From an uncultured Oscillospiraceae bacterium (GTDB lineage Bacteria > Bacillota > Clostridia > Oscillospirales > Oscillospiraceae), in the NCBI GenBank assembly GCA_934622035.1, contig CAKTVG010000001.1, positions 1 through 64,000 on the forward strand: a stretch of 64,000 nucleotides of DNA, read 5' to 3'. The notes under the pieces are model-generated. The model made no database searches and was not told where the DNA came from. It saw only the letters and a program-made list of their open reading frames with translations. Positions 40,773-49,446 of this stretch are shown piece after piece; within the stretch, counting starts at the first letter, position 1; each line of letters opens with the position of its first letter. Position numbers and translations under genes: made by a program.

Positions 40773-41837
40773 ATGAAAAAGCTGAGCGTTTGCGTCCTGT
40801 TCGGCGGCGTTTCGCCGGAGCACGAGGTCTCTCTGCGGTCTGCGGAGTCCGTGCTGAACCATCTGGACCCGGAAAAATACAACATTTTCCCCGTCGGCAT
40901 TACGAAGACCGGCGAGTGGATTCTCTACGGCGGCAGGGATTACGGCAAGCTGCCCACCGGCGAATGGAAAAACTGCCCCGAAAACCGCCGCGCCGCAATC
41001 TCCCCGGTGCGCGGGCAGGGCCTGCTGAATTTTGAGGGCGACTGCGTCGTGCGCGAGCGCATCGACGTCGTTTTCCCCGTTCTGCACGGCGAAAACGGCG
41101 AGGACGGCTCCATTCAGGGTCTGTTGCAGCTTGCGGGCATTCCCTATGTCGGGCCGCACGTCGCCGCCTCCGCCACCTGCATGGATAAAACGCTGACCAA
41201 GCTCGTCGCCGGTCACGCGGGCATCCGCCAGGCCGCCTGGCAGCTCGTCACCGCCCAGGAGCTGGAGAGCAATGCCGAAGCCGTGCTCGACCGTCTGGAA
41301 AAGGCGTTCGCCTATCCCGTTTTCGTCAAGCCGGCAGGCACCGGCTCCTCCGTCGGCGTGGCCAAGGCCAAGACGCGCGAGGCGCTGGAGGCCGCGCTGC
41401 GCAATGCCGCGAAGTTCGACCGTAAGGTGCTCGTCGAGGAATTCATCAACGGCCGCGAGGTCGAGGTCGCCGTTCTGGGCAATGCAGGCCCGGCGGCCTC
41501 CGTCTGCGGCGAGATCGATTCCGGCACGGAGTTCTATGACTACGACGCGAAGTATATTTCCGACTGCGCCCGCCTGTATATCCCCGCCCGCATCGACGAG
41601 GAAACGGCCGAGCGCGTGCGCGACAACGCCGTGCGTGTCTATGAGGCGATGGGTTGCTGCGGCCTTTCCCGCGTGGACTTCTTCGTCACCTATGACACAA
41701 ACGAGATTGTCTTCAACGAGATCAACACCATCCCCGGCTTCACCTCCATCTCCATGTATCCCAAGCTGTTCGAGGCCAGCGGGATTCCCTATTCCGAGCT
41801 GCTTGACCAGCTGCTCACGCTGGCGCTGGAGGACTGA
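40773..41837 (+). CDS. ddl: D-alanine--D-alanine ligase
   Basis: A 354-aa ATP-grasp enzyme making D-Ala-D-Ala for peptidoglycan. Motifs: LFGGVSPEHEVSLRSA (about 9-24), VFPVLHGENGEDGSIQG (about 100), PVFVKPAGTGSSVGVAKA (about 185), the EFYDYDAKY loop (about 253) whose Tyr favours D-Ala over D-lactate, and NEINTIPGFTSISMYPKL (about 315). ATG 40773 is preceded by AAAGGG. It is followed after one base by a DUF1934 gene, probably in one operon. Confidence 0.94.
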   Translation: MKKLSVCVLFGGVSPEHEVSLRSAESVLNHLDPEKYNIFPVGITKTGEWILYGGRDYGKLPTGEWKNCPENRRAAISPVRGQGLLNFEGDCVVRERIDVVFPVLHGENGEDGSIQGLLQLAGIPYVGPHVAASATCMDKTLTKLVAGHAGIRQAAWQLVTAQELESNAEAVLDRLEKAFAYPVFVKPAGTGSSVGVAKAKTREALEAALRNAAKFDRKVLVEEFINGREVEVAVLGNAGPAASVCGEIDSGTEFYDYDAKYISDCARLYIPARIDEETAERVRDNAVRVYEAMGCCGLSRVDFFVTYDTNEIVFNEINTIPGFTSISMYPKLFEASGIPYSELLDQLLTLALED

Positions 41838-41838
41838 G

Positions 41839-42258
41839 ATGAAGGTGCTTCTGACCATCTCCGGCACGCAGCGCTTCGGCGAGGACGAGCCGGAAACCAC
41901 CGAGCTGGTGACGGAGGGCGAGCTGGAGCGGCAGGGCGAGGAGCTGGTGATCTCCTACGCCGAGAGCGAGCTGACCGGCATGGAGGGCACCACGACGACC
42001 TTCCGCATCGCGCCGCCCATGGTCACTCTACAGCGCACCGGAACGCTGGAATCCAAAATGGTCTTTTCCGAGGGCGTGGAGGACCGTTCCTTATATGATA
42101 TGGGCTTCGGCGCACTGATGATCACGGTCTGCGCCGAGAGCATCCGCCTGAATATGGACGAAACCGGCGGCACGCTGGATCTGTATTATGCCATTTCCAT
42201 CGAGGATGCGGCTGCCGGTACGGTGGAATACCACATTACCGCCCGCCCGAAAAAATAA
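41839..42258 (+). CDS. DUF1934 family protein
   Basis: A 139-aa beta-rich protein of the DUF1934 (calycin-like, YwiB) family. Typical stretches are LLTISGTQRFGEDEPETTELVTEG (about 4-27), ISYAESELTGMEGTTTTFRI and LDLYYAISIE near the end. The function is unknown. GGAGG inside the end of ddl serves as its ribosome binding site. It ends at a strong terminator. Confidence 0.85.
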   Translation: MKVLLTISGTQRFGEDEPETTELVTEGELERQGEELVISYAESELTGMEGTTTTFRIAPPMVTLQRTGTLESKMVFSEGVEDRSLYDMGFGALMITVCAESIRLNMDETGGTLDLYYAISIEDAAAGTVEYHITARPKK

Positions 42259-42272
42259 CGGCGCCGAAAAGC

Positions 42273-42320
42273 AAGCGGCCCCGCCCGGCCTTCAGGCCGG
42301 GCGGGGCCGCTTATGCTTTT
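42273..42320. terminator. strong terminator between convergent operons
   Basis: An 18-bp GC-rich stem (AAGCGGCCCCGCCCGGCC and its complement) with a TTCA loop, followed by ATGCTTTT. Confidence 0.88.
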
Positions 42321-44052
42321 AGGGTTCAAACTGGCTCTGATACAGCGCGGCGTAGAAGCCGCCCTGCTTCAGGAGTGCGTCGTGGCTGCCCTGCTCGATG
42401 ATGTGACCGTCGCGCATGACGAGAATCTGATCCGCCTCACGGATGGTGGACAGGCGGTGCGCGACGATGAAGCTCGTGCGCCCGGCGGTCAGGCGGCCGA
42501 AGGCCGTCTGAATGAGCATCTCCGTGCGCGTGTCGATGGAGGAGGTCGCCTCGTCGAGGATCAGCATGGGCGGGGGCGAGAGCATCACGCGCGTGATGCA
42601 CAGCAGCTGCCGCTGCCCCTGAGAAAGGCTGCTTTCCTCGCTGATGACGGTGTCATAGCCCTGCGGCAGGCGCTTGATGAAGCCGTGGGAATGCGCGGCC
42701 CTGGCCGCGGCGATGATCTCTTCGCGCGTGGCGTCCGGCTTGCCGAGGGCGATATTCTCCCAGACCGTCGCGTGGCGGATCCAGGTGTCCTGGAGCACCA
42801 TGCCGTACTGCGCGCGCAGCAGGTGCCGCGGCACCGCGCGCACGTCCGTCCCGTCCACGAAGATCGTGCCGGCGTTGACGTCATAAAAGCGCATCAGCAG
42901 GTTGATGAGCGTGGTCTTGCCGCAGCCGGTCGGGCCGACGATGGCCACATGCTCGCCGGGGCGAATGCGCAGGTTCAGACCCTCGATCAGGGATTTTTCC
43001 GGCGTATAGGAGAAGTCCACGTTTTCAAAGGCCACGTCGCCGCTGCATTCGGCAAGCTCGCCCTGCGCGTCCGGCGTCTGCGCGGGCGCGTCGATGAGCT
43101 CGAAGATGCGCGCGGCGCAGGCGAAGGCGTTTTGCAGCTCGGTAATGACGCCGCTGATCTCATTGAAGGGCTTGGTATACTGGTTGGCATAGGAGAGGAA
43201 GCACGACAGGCCGCCGACGGTCAGGCCACCGGCAAAGCCGGTGATGCACAGCAGTGCGCCGCACAGCGCGACCAGCGCATAGACGACGCTGTTGAGAAAG
43301 CGGGTGCAGGGATTGACAAGGGAGGAGTAGAAAACCGCATGCAGGGAGCTTTGCTCCAGCTTTTCGTTCATCTCGTCGAACCGCGCCTCGTTCTGCTTTT
43401 CGTGGGCGAAGGCCTTGACGACCTTCTGATTTTGCAGCATCTCATTGAGGAATGCGGTCTGCTCGCCGCGCAGCTCGGACTGCCTGCGGAAGAGGGAGCC
43501 GGTGCGCTGGGCGATGAATTTCGCAACGAAGAGCGACAGCGGCGTCGCCAGCACGACGACAAGCGTGATCAGCGGATTCACCGAGAGCATGAAGCCGATC
43601 GTCGCGAGGATGGTAACCACGCCGGAGAAAAGCTGCGTGAAGCCCATGAGCAGGCCGTCGGCAAACTGGTCAACATCCGCGATGATGCGGCTGACGGTGT
43701 CGCCGTGGGAGTGGGAGTCGATATACGACAGCGGCAGCACCTGAATCTTGCGGAAGGCGTCGCTTCGGATGTCCTGCACAACGCGGTAGGTGATGCGGTT
43801 ATTGATGATGCCGCTGAGCCACTGCGTCAGGGCTGCCGCGCCCGCAATGACGGCGATTTTGATGAGGATGGGGACGATGACCGCAAAATCGACCTTGCCG
43901 GCCTCGACAATGCGGTCGATGGCGTCGCCCACCAGAATGGGGACATAGAGGCTCAGGCCGACCGTGACGGCGGCGAGCAGGATGGTCAGAACCAGCGGAA
44001 AGCTGTGGCGCTTCACATAGGAGAGCACCTTGCGCAGCGTGGAGGACTTCAT
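42319..44052 (-). CDS. ABC transporter, permease-ATPase half (second subunit)
   Basis: A 577-aa half-transporter: six membrane segments in 1-310, then an ATPase domain with GPTGCGKTT (Walker A, about 372), signature LSQGQRQ, Walker B MLILDEATSSID and the switch AHRLST. The signature and Glu after Walker B are canonical here. It starts one base after the stop of the first half-transporter, so the two form a heterodimeric exporter, with this subunit likely providing the active catalytic site. The substrate (drug, lipid or peptide) is unknown. ATG 44052 follows GGAGG. Confidence 0.9.
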   Translation of the reverse strand: MKSSTLRKVLSYVKRHSFPLVLTILLAAVTVGLSLYVPILVGDAIDRIVEAGKVDFAVIVPILIKIAVIAGAAALTQWLSGIINNRITYRVVQDIRSDAFRKIQVLPLSYIDSHSHGDTVSRIIADVDQFADGLLMGFTQLFSGVVTILATIGFMLSVNPLITLVVVLATPLSLFVAKFIAQRTGSLFRRQSELRGEQTAFLNEMLQNQKVVKAFAHEKQNEARFDEMNEKLEQSSLHAVFYSSLVNPCTRFLNSVVYALVALCGALLCITGFAGGLTVGGLSCFLSYANQYTKPFNEISGVITELQNAFACAARIFELIDAPAQTPDAQGELAECSGDVAFENVDFSYTPEKSLIEGLNLRIRPGEHVAIVGPTGCGKTTLINLLMRFYDVNAGTIFVDGTDVRAVPRHLLRAQYGMVLQDTWIRHATVWENIALGKPDATREEIIAAARAAHSHGFIKRLPQGYDTVISEESSLSQGQRQLLCITRVMLSPPPMLILDEATSSIDTRTEMLIQTAFGRLTAGRTSFIVAHRLSTIREADQILVMRDGHIIEQGSHDALLKQGGFYAALYQSQFEP

Positions 44053-44053
44053 A

Positions 44054-45772
44054 TCACTGCGCCTCCTTTTTGTACTGGGATTCGTAGATTTCGCGGTAGA
44101 CCGCGCAGGAGCGCAGCAGCTCCTCGTGCGTGCCGGTGCCGACGGCCCGGCCGTCGTCCAGCACGACGATGCAGTCGGCGCTGCGGATGGAGGCCGTGCG
44201 CTGAGAGACGATGAACACCGTCGGGCGGAAGGGCAGCTCTCGCAGGGCGCGGCGCAGCGCGGCGTCCGTCGCATAGTCCAGCGCGGAGGCGCTGTCGTCC
44301 AGAATGAGGATTTCCGGCTTGCGGACGAGCGCGCGCGCAATGGTCAGGCGCTGGCGCTGGCCGCCGGAGAAGTTCTTGCCGCCCTCGGCGACCTCGGCGT
44401 CCAGCCCGCCCTTTTCCTGCACGAAATCATAGGCCTGCGCGGCCCGCAGCGCGGCGTCCAGATCGGCATCTGCGGCGGCTTCGTTGCCCCAGAGAAGATT
44501 TGAGCGGATGGTGCCGCGGAAGAGCACGGCCTTCTGCGGCACGACGCCGACCTTGGCGCGCAGCTGCTCCGGCTCGTAGGAGCGGGCGTCCAGCCCGTCA
44601 ACATAGACTGCGCCGCCGTCCGCGGCGTAAAAAGCGGGAATCAGATTGACCAGAGAGGTCTTGCCGCTTCCGGTGCCGCCGATGACGCCGATGGTCTGCC
44701 CCGGCAGGGCGGAGAAGCTGATGTCCTCCAGCGAGGCCTCGCCCGCGCCGGAATAGGTCAGGGTGACGTGGTCAAAGAGCACCTTGCTGTCGGTTTTTAC
44801 GCGGTGTTCGGGCAGAACCTCGCCCGTGGCGGGCAGGTCGAGCATATCCGCCACGCGGTTGCCGCTGGCCAGCGCCTTGGTCATGGTGATGATCAGGTTG
44901 GCCAGCTTGATGAGCTCAACGAGGATCTGCGACATGTAGTTATACAGCGCGATCACGGCGCCCTGCGTCAGCAGGCCCGCGTCGACGCGCAGCGCGCCGG
45001 TGTAGATCAGGGCGATGATGGCCGCGTTCAGAATCGCGTAGGTTAGGGGGTTCAGCAGCGCGGAGATGCGTCCGGCAAAGAGCTGGATCTTCGTCAGCGC
45101 ACGGTTCTTGCGGTCGAAGGTGTCGATCTCCGTCTGCTCTATGCCGAAGGCGCGGATGACGCGCGTGCCGCTCAGGTTTTCGCGCGTTGCGGCCAGAACG
45201 CCGTCCACGCGCTCCTGTACCTGGCGGTATTTCGGAATGGTGATTAAGATAATGCCGAACACGACGGCGGCCAGCACCGGAATGACGGCGTCGAAAATCA
45301 GCGCGGAGCGGGCGTCGATCGTGAAGGCCGCGATCATCGCGCCGAAGACGATGAAGGGCGAGCGCAGGAAGAGCCGCAGCACCATGTTCACGCCGTTTTG
45401 CAGTTGGTTGATGTCGTTGGTCATGCGCGTGAGCATGGTCGGCGCGCCGAGACGGTCGATGTCGGCATAGGAGAAGGTGTCGATCTTGCGGAAGAGCGCG
45501 CCGCGCACCTGCCGGGCAAAGCCGACGGCCGCGCGGGCGGCAAAGTACTGCGCGGTGATGGACGCGGCAAGGCCGACCGCCGCCAGCCCCGCCAGCAGCA
45601 GAACATAGCGCACAACGACGCCGGTTCCGCCGCCGCCGTTGATGCCGTCGTCGATGATATGCGCCACGACGATTGGCACCAGAAGATCCAGCAGCGCCTC
45701 GAACAGCTTGAACAGCGGCGCCAGCACGGACTCTTTTTTATAATCCGAGAGATATTTCAGAAGACGTTTCAC
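44054..45772 (-). CDS. ABC transporter, permease-ATPase half (first subunit)
   Basis: A 572-aa half-transporter with six membrane segments and an ATPase domain: GGTGSGKTS (Walker A), signature FSGGQRQRL, Walker B ILILDDSASALD (Asp instead of the catalytic Glu) and SQRTAS in place of the switch His. This degenerate site is normal for one subunit of heterodimeric exporters. The start is GTG 45772 with TGGAGG five bases upstream. The ATG 33 bases earlier (45805) overlaps the -10 box TATAAT and cannot be translated from this promoter. Confidence 0.9.
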   Translation of the reverse strand: MKRLLKYLSDYKKESVLAPLFKLFEALLDLLVPIVVAHIIDDGINGGGGTGVVVRYVLLLAGLAAVGLAASITAQYFAARAAVGFARQVRGALFRKIDTFSYADIDRLGAPTMLTRMTNDINQLQNGVNMVLRLFLRSPFIVFGAMIAAFTIDARSALIFDAVIPVLAAVVFGIILITIPKYRQVQERVDGVLAATRENLSGTRVIRAFGIEQTEIDTFDRKNRALTKIQLFAGRISALLNPLTYAILNAAIIALIYTGALRVDAGLLTQGAVIALYNYMSQILVELIKLANLIITMTKALASGNRVADMLDLPATGEVLPEHRVKTDSKVLFDHVTLTYSGAGEASLEDISFSALPGQTIGVIGGTGSGKTSLVNLIPAFYAADGGAVYVDGLDARSYEPEQLRAKVGVVPQKAVLFRGTIRSNLLWGNEAAADADLDAALRAAQAYDFVQEKGGLDAEVAEGGKNFSGGQRQRLTIARALVRKPEILILDDSASALDYATDAALRRALRELPFRPTVFIVSQRTASIRSADCIVVLDDGRAVGTGTHEELLRSCAVYREIYESQYKKEAQ

Positions 45773-45803
45773 GGGAGCCTCCAATGTTGGAAAATTCAGA
45801 ACC

Positions 45804-45831
45804 ATTATAGCAGTTTGCGGCGAAAAAGCAA
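45804..45831 (-). promoter_or_regulatory. promoter of the ABC exporter operon
   Basis: Minus strand: TTGCTT (45831-45826), 16 bp, TATAAT (45809-45804) preceded by TGC (extended -10). Confidence 0.75.
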
Positions 45832-45832
45832 A

Positions 45833-46642
45833 CTATGTTTTTTCGCGGGCGGCAGACGGCGGCAGTCCGAAGCGCCGCGAAAACACCTTGGAAAAATACA
45901 GCGCATCGGGGTAGCCGACGGAGCAGGCGATTTCCGAGATGTGCAGAGCTGTGCTCTGCAAAAGCTGCCGCGCACAGCTCAGGCGGTATTCGCGCAGATA
46001 GGCGGCGGGGGAGCAGCCGTAGCGCTCCATAAAGCGGCGGTAGAGCCAGCTGCGGCTGACGCCCGCGGCGGCGGCGATGTCGTCCGCGGTGAGCTGGTCG
46101 GCGTAGTTGTTTTCCATGAACTCCGCGGCCCGCGACACGGCGTCCGGCGCGTCCGGGGCCTTTCCGTCCTCGCGCACGAGCCGCGCAAGCAACAGGTAGG
46201 CATAGCCCAGCATCTGCGTCCGGCTCTTGAGCGAGGCGCCGCGGGCATTGTAAATCGCGGTGACATATTGCTGAAACGTCCGTCCGAAGCCGATGGTAAT
46301 GACCGGCATGGAACGCCGGAACGCGGTCTGCGAGAGCAGGAGCGCCGCGTCCGCGCCGCTGAAGCCCAGCCAGTAGTATTCCCAGGGGTCGGTCTGGTCG
46401 GCGGTGTAGCTCAGGACGGTGTTCGGCCAGGCCAGAAAGACCTGCCCCGCGCGGACGGGATAGGAGCGGCCCTCGACGGTATAGACGCCGCTGCCGGAGA
46501 CGACATAGTGCAGCAGATAGTGGTCGCGCGTGCCCGCGCCCCAGCGGTAGCCGGGCGTGCAGCGCTGAAAGCCGACGTTCCGAACCGAGAGCGGCAGCGC
46601 CGCCTGATCCGTTTTATAGGAGTTTTTGAAGTAGTCCGCCAT
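45833..46642 (-). CDS. AraC family transcriptional regulator
   Basis: A 269-aa regulator. The N-terminal cupin-like ligand-binding domain (about 20-150) includes DHYLLHYVVSGSGVYTVEG and GQVFLAWPNTVLSY. The C-terminal domain has two helix-turn-helix units (about 165-265): ADDIAAAAGVSRSWLYRRF and ISEIACSVGYPDALYFSKVFSRRFG. ATG 46642 has GGAGG upstream. It is divergent from galKTE, so galactose control is a good inference. Its 3' end lies inside the promoter of the ABC exporter. Confidence 0.9.
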   Translation of the reverse strand: MADYFKNSYKTDQAALPLSVRNVGFQRCTPGYRWGAGTRDHYLLHYVVSGSGVYTVEGRSYPVRAGQVFLAWPNTVLSYTADQTDPWEYYWLGFSGADAALLLSQTAFRRSMPVITIGFGRTFQQYVTAIYNARGASLKSRTQMLGYAYLLLARLVREDGKAPDAPDAVSRAAEFMENNYADQLTADDIAAAAGVSRSWLYRRFMERYGCSPAAYLREYRLSCARQLLQSTALHISEIACSVGYPDALYFSKVFSRRFGLPPSAAREKT

Positions 46643-46777
46643 AAAAATCGCCTCCGTCGAAATTATAGCATGCCGCGCAACAAATTTCCATGGAAACAGC
46701 GGAAAAAACCATTGCATTCGCACCAAAATTACCTAGAATTAGGAATAGGAAAACAATGCGGCAGGAGGCGTCCCATC
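46643..46777. promoter_or_regulatory. divergent control region of araC-type regulator and galKTE
   Basis: On the minus strand TATAAT with TGC in front (about 46667) sits 17 bp from TGGAAA. On the plus strand TTGCAT (46712-46717), 16 bp, TAGAAT (46734-46739). Between them is a perfect 12-bp palindrome TTTCCATGGAAA (46685-46696), a possible operator that also overlaps the regulator's -35 region. Confidence 0.5.
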
Positions 46778-47956
46778 GTGTACGAGACACTGAAGCGAAA
46801 ATTCACAGACTGCTTTGGAAGCAAGGCGGAATTCTTTTTCTCCGCGCCCGGCCGGACGGAGCTGGGCGGCAATCACACCGACCATCAGCACGGCTGCGTG
46901 CTGGCGGCGGCGGTCAATCTGGACACCCGCGCGGCGGCCGCCGGAAACGGCGAACGCGTGATCCGGGTGCAGTCCGAGGGCTATCCCCTCGTCACCGTTG
47001 CGCTGGATGCGCTTGCGCCTATGGAGGCGGAGCGCGGCACGACGGCGGCGCTCGTGCGCGGCGTGGCGGCGCGGGTTATGGCGCTGGGCGGCGTGCCCTG
47101 CGGCTTTGACGCCTATGTGCAGTCGGACGTGCTGCCCGGCAGCGGCCTTTCCTCCTCGGCGGCCTTTGAGGTGCTGTTGGCGGCGATTTGCAGCCGGCTG
47201 TTTTTGGACGGCGCGCTCAGCCCCGTGCAGCTGGCGCAGGTGGGGCAGTACGCCGAGAATGTCTATTTCGGCAAGCCCTGCGGCCTGATGGATCAGACCG
47301 CCAGCGCCGTCGGCGGCATTATCGCCATCGATTTTGCGGACCCGGAAAGACCCGTGGTCACGCAGGTTCCCTTTGATTTTGCCGCCTGCGGCCATGCGCT
47401 CTGCATCGTCGATTCCGGCGCGGATCACGCCGGACTGACGTCAGAGTACGCCGCCATCACCGAGGAGCTGCGCGCCGTGTGCGCATTGTTCGGCAAGAGG
47501 GTGCTGCGCGAGGTTTCCGAGGCGGACTTTTTCGCGCGGCTGCCGCAGGTACGCGCTGCCGCGGGCGACCGCGCCGTGCTGCGCGCCGTGCATGTGTTTG
47601 AGGAAAACCGCCGCGTGGCGCGGCAGGTGCAGGCGCTGCGGGAAAACCGCTTTGCCGATTTCCTGCGCGAGGTCAGAGCCTCCGGAGAGTCCTCCTGGCG
47701 CTGCCTGCAAAACGTGGTTCCCCTCGGCGCTGCTGTGCATCAGGAGCTGGCCGTGGCGCTGGCGCTGGCGGAGCATCTGCTCGAAGGGCGCGGTGCCTGC
47801 CGTGTCCACGGCGGCGGCTTCGCCGGAACCATTCAGGCCTTTGTCCCGCTGGAGCGGCTGCCGCACTTCCGTGCGGGCATGGAGGCGGCGCTGGGCGAGG
47901 GAAGCTGCCATGTGCTGTCCGTCCGTCCGGAGGGCTGCACGGAGGTGCGGGCGTGA
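46778..47956 (+). CDS. galK: galactokinase
   Basis: A 392-aa GHMP kinase phosphorylating galactose at C1, the first Leloir step. Motifs: APGRTELGGNHTDHQHG (about 25-41, sugar-binding), the ATP loop VLPGSGLSSSAAFEV (about 120) and GGGFAGTIQAFVP (about 345). The start is GTG 46778, nine bases after AGGAGG; no ATG fits. It overlaps galT by four bases. Confidence 0.94.
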   Translation: MYETLKRKFTDCFGSKAEFFFSAPGRTELGGNHTDHQHGCVLAAAVNLDTRAAAAGNGERVIRVQSEGYPLVTVALDALAPMEAERGTTAALVRGVAARVMALGGVPCGFDAYVQSDVLPGSGLSSSAAFEVLLAAICSRLFLDGALSPVQLAQVGQYAENVYFGKPCGLMDQTASAVGGIIAIDFADPERPVVTQVPFDFAACGHALCIVDSGADHAGLTSEYAAITEELRAVCALFGKRVLREVSEADFFARLPQVRAAAGDRAVLRAVHVFEENRRVARQVQALRENRFADFLREVRASGESSWRCLQNVVPLGAAVHQELAVALALAEHLLEGRGACRVHGGGFAGTIQAFVPLERLPHFRAGMEAALGEGSCHVLSVRPEGCTEVRA

Positions 47957-49434
47957 ACGGGGCGTATCTGGACGCGCTGACGCGCTACGGCGTCGCGCGG
48001 GGTCTGATTGCGCCGGAGGACGTCTGCTATGGCAAAAACCGCCTGCTGGAGCTGCTGCGGCTGGACGAAGCGCCCGCGGAGGGCGAAATTGACGCGCCGC
48101 TGCACGAAATTCTGCGGGCGCTCACGGACGACGCCGTCCGCCGCGGGCTGATCGACGATACCGTCACCGCGCGCGACCTCTTTGACACCGCCCTGATGGG
48201 CGCCCTGACGCCCTATCCGCACGAGGTGCGGGCGGAATTCGCGCGGCGCTATGCCGTTGCGCCGGAGGCGGCGACGGACTGGTTCTATCAATTCTCCCAG
48301 GACACGAATTACATCCGCCGTGACCGCATTGCCCGCGACGTCAAGTGGAAATATGCCTCGCCCTACGGCGAGCTGGATATCACAATCAATCTCTCCAAGC
48401 CGGAGAAGGACCCCCGCGACATCGCCGCCGCCAGGGCCGCGCCGCAGTCGGGTTACCCGCGCTGTGCGCTCTGCGCCGAGAACGAGGGCTACGCCGGACG
48501 GGTCAACCACCCTGCGCGGCAGAATCTGCGTGTGCAGCCGATTTTTCTGAACGGCAGCCCCTGGTACTTGCAATATTCCCCTTATGTGTATTATAATGAG
48601 CACTGTATCGCTTTGAATGCCGAGCACCGGCCCATGCACATCGACGGCGAGACCTTCCGGCGGCTGCTGGATTTTGTCACGCAGTTTCCGCACTATTTCA
48701 TCGGCTCGAACGCCGACCTGCCCATCGTCGGCGGCTCCATTCTGAGCCACGACCATTTTCAGGGCGGACGCTATCGCTTTGCGATGGAGGCCGCGCCGGT
48801 GGAGCGGGAGACTTCCTTTGCGGCCTTTCCGGCGGTTTCTGCAGGCGTGGTGCGCTGGCCGATGTCGGTTCTGCGCCTGCGAAGCGCGGAGCCAGAGCAG
48901 CTGCTGGCGCTGGCGGAGCGAATTCTCGCATGCTGGCGCGAATATTCCGACCCGGAGGCCGGCGTTCTGGCCGAGACGGACGGCGTGCCGCACAACACGA
49001 TCACGCCCATCGCCCGCCGCCGCGGCACGGATTACGAAATGGATCTGGTGCTGCGCTGCAACATCACCTCAGAGCGATATCCTCTGGGCGTGTTTCATCC
49101 GCACCCGGAGCTGCATCACATCAAAAAGGAAAACATCGGCCTGATCGAGGTCATGGGTCTGGCGGTGCTGCCCGCCCGCCTGAAGCGGGAGCTGGCGGCG
49201 CTGCGCGAGGCCATCCTCGCGGGCGCGGATCTGCGGCAGGAGGAAACGCTCTGTAAGCACGCCGATTGGGTCGAGGCGCTGAAAACGCGCCATGCCTTCA
49301 CGCCGGAAAACGCAGAGCGGATTCTCCGGCAGGAGGTCGGCGCGGTGTTCATCCGCGTTCTGGAGGACGCGGGCGTGTTCAAGCAAAATGCGCAGGGGCA
49401 GCGGGCGTTTGACCGCTTTCTTGCATCAATCTAA
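47953..49434 (+). CDS. galT: UDP-glucose--hexose-1-phosphate uridylyltransferase
   Basis: A 493-aa enzyme exchanging galactose-1-phosphate with UDP-glucose. It is the long Firmicute type (GalT class 2): CALCAENEGYAGR (about 173), NEHCIALNAEHRPM (about 215), GGSILSHDHFQGG (about 260) and LGVFHPHPELHHIKKENIG (about 378). The start is GTG 47953 (GTGA overlap with galK) with GGAGG seven bases upstream. Confidence 0.94.
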   Translation: MNGAYLDALTRYGVARGLIAPEDVCYGKNRLLELLRLDEAPAEGEIDAPLHEILRALTDDAVRRGLIDDTVTARDLFDTALMGALTPYPHEVRAEFARRYAVAPEAATDWFYQFSQDTNYIRRDRIARDVKWKYASPYGELDITINLSKPEKDPRDIAAARAAPQSGYPRCALCAENEGYAGRVNHPARQNLRVQPIFLNGSPWYLQYSPYVYYNEHCIALNAEHRPMHIDGETFRRLLDFVTQFPHYFIGSNADLPIVGGSILSHDHFQGGRYRFAMEAAPVERETSFAAFPAVSAGVVRWPMSVLRLRSAEPEQLLALAERILACWREYSDPEAGVLAETDGVPHNTITPIARRRGTDYEMDLVLRCNITSERYPLGVFHPHPELHHIKKENIGLIEVMGLAVLPARLKRELAALREAILAGADLRQEETLCKHADWVEALKTRHAFTPENAERILRQEVGAVFIRVLEDAGVFKQNAQGQRAFDRFLASI

Positions 49435-49446
49435 GGAGGAACCAAC

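Noticed and set aside
40773..41837. A vancomycin-resistance type D-Ala-D-Lac ligase
   Set aside because: The EFYDYDAKY loop with its Tyr is that of ordinary D-Ala-D-Ala ligases, and no vanH or vanX lies nearby.
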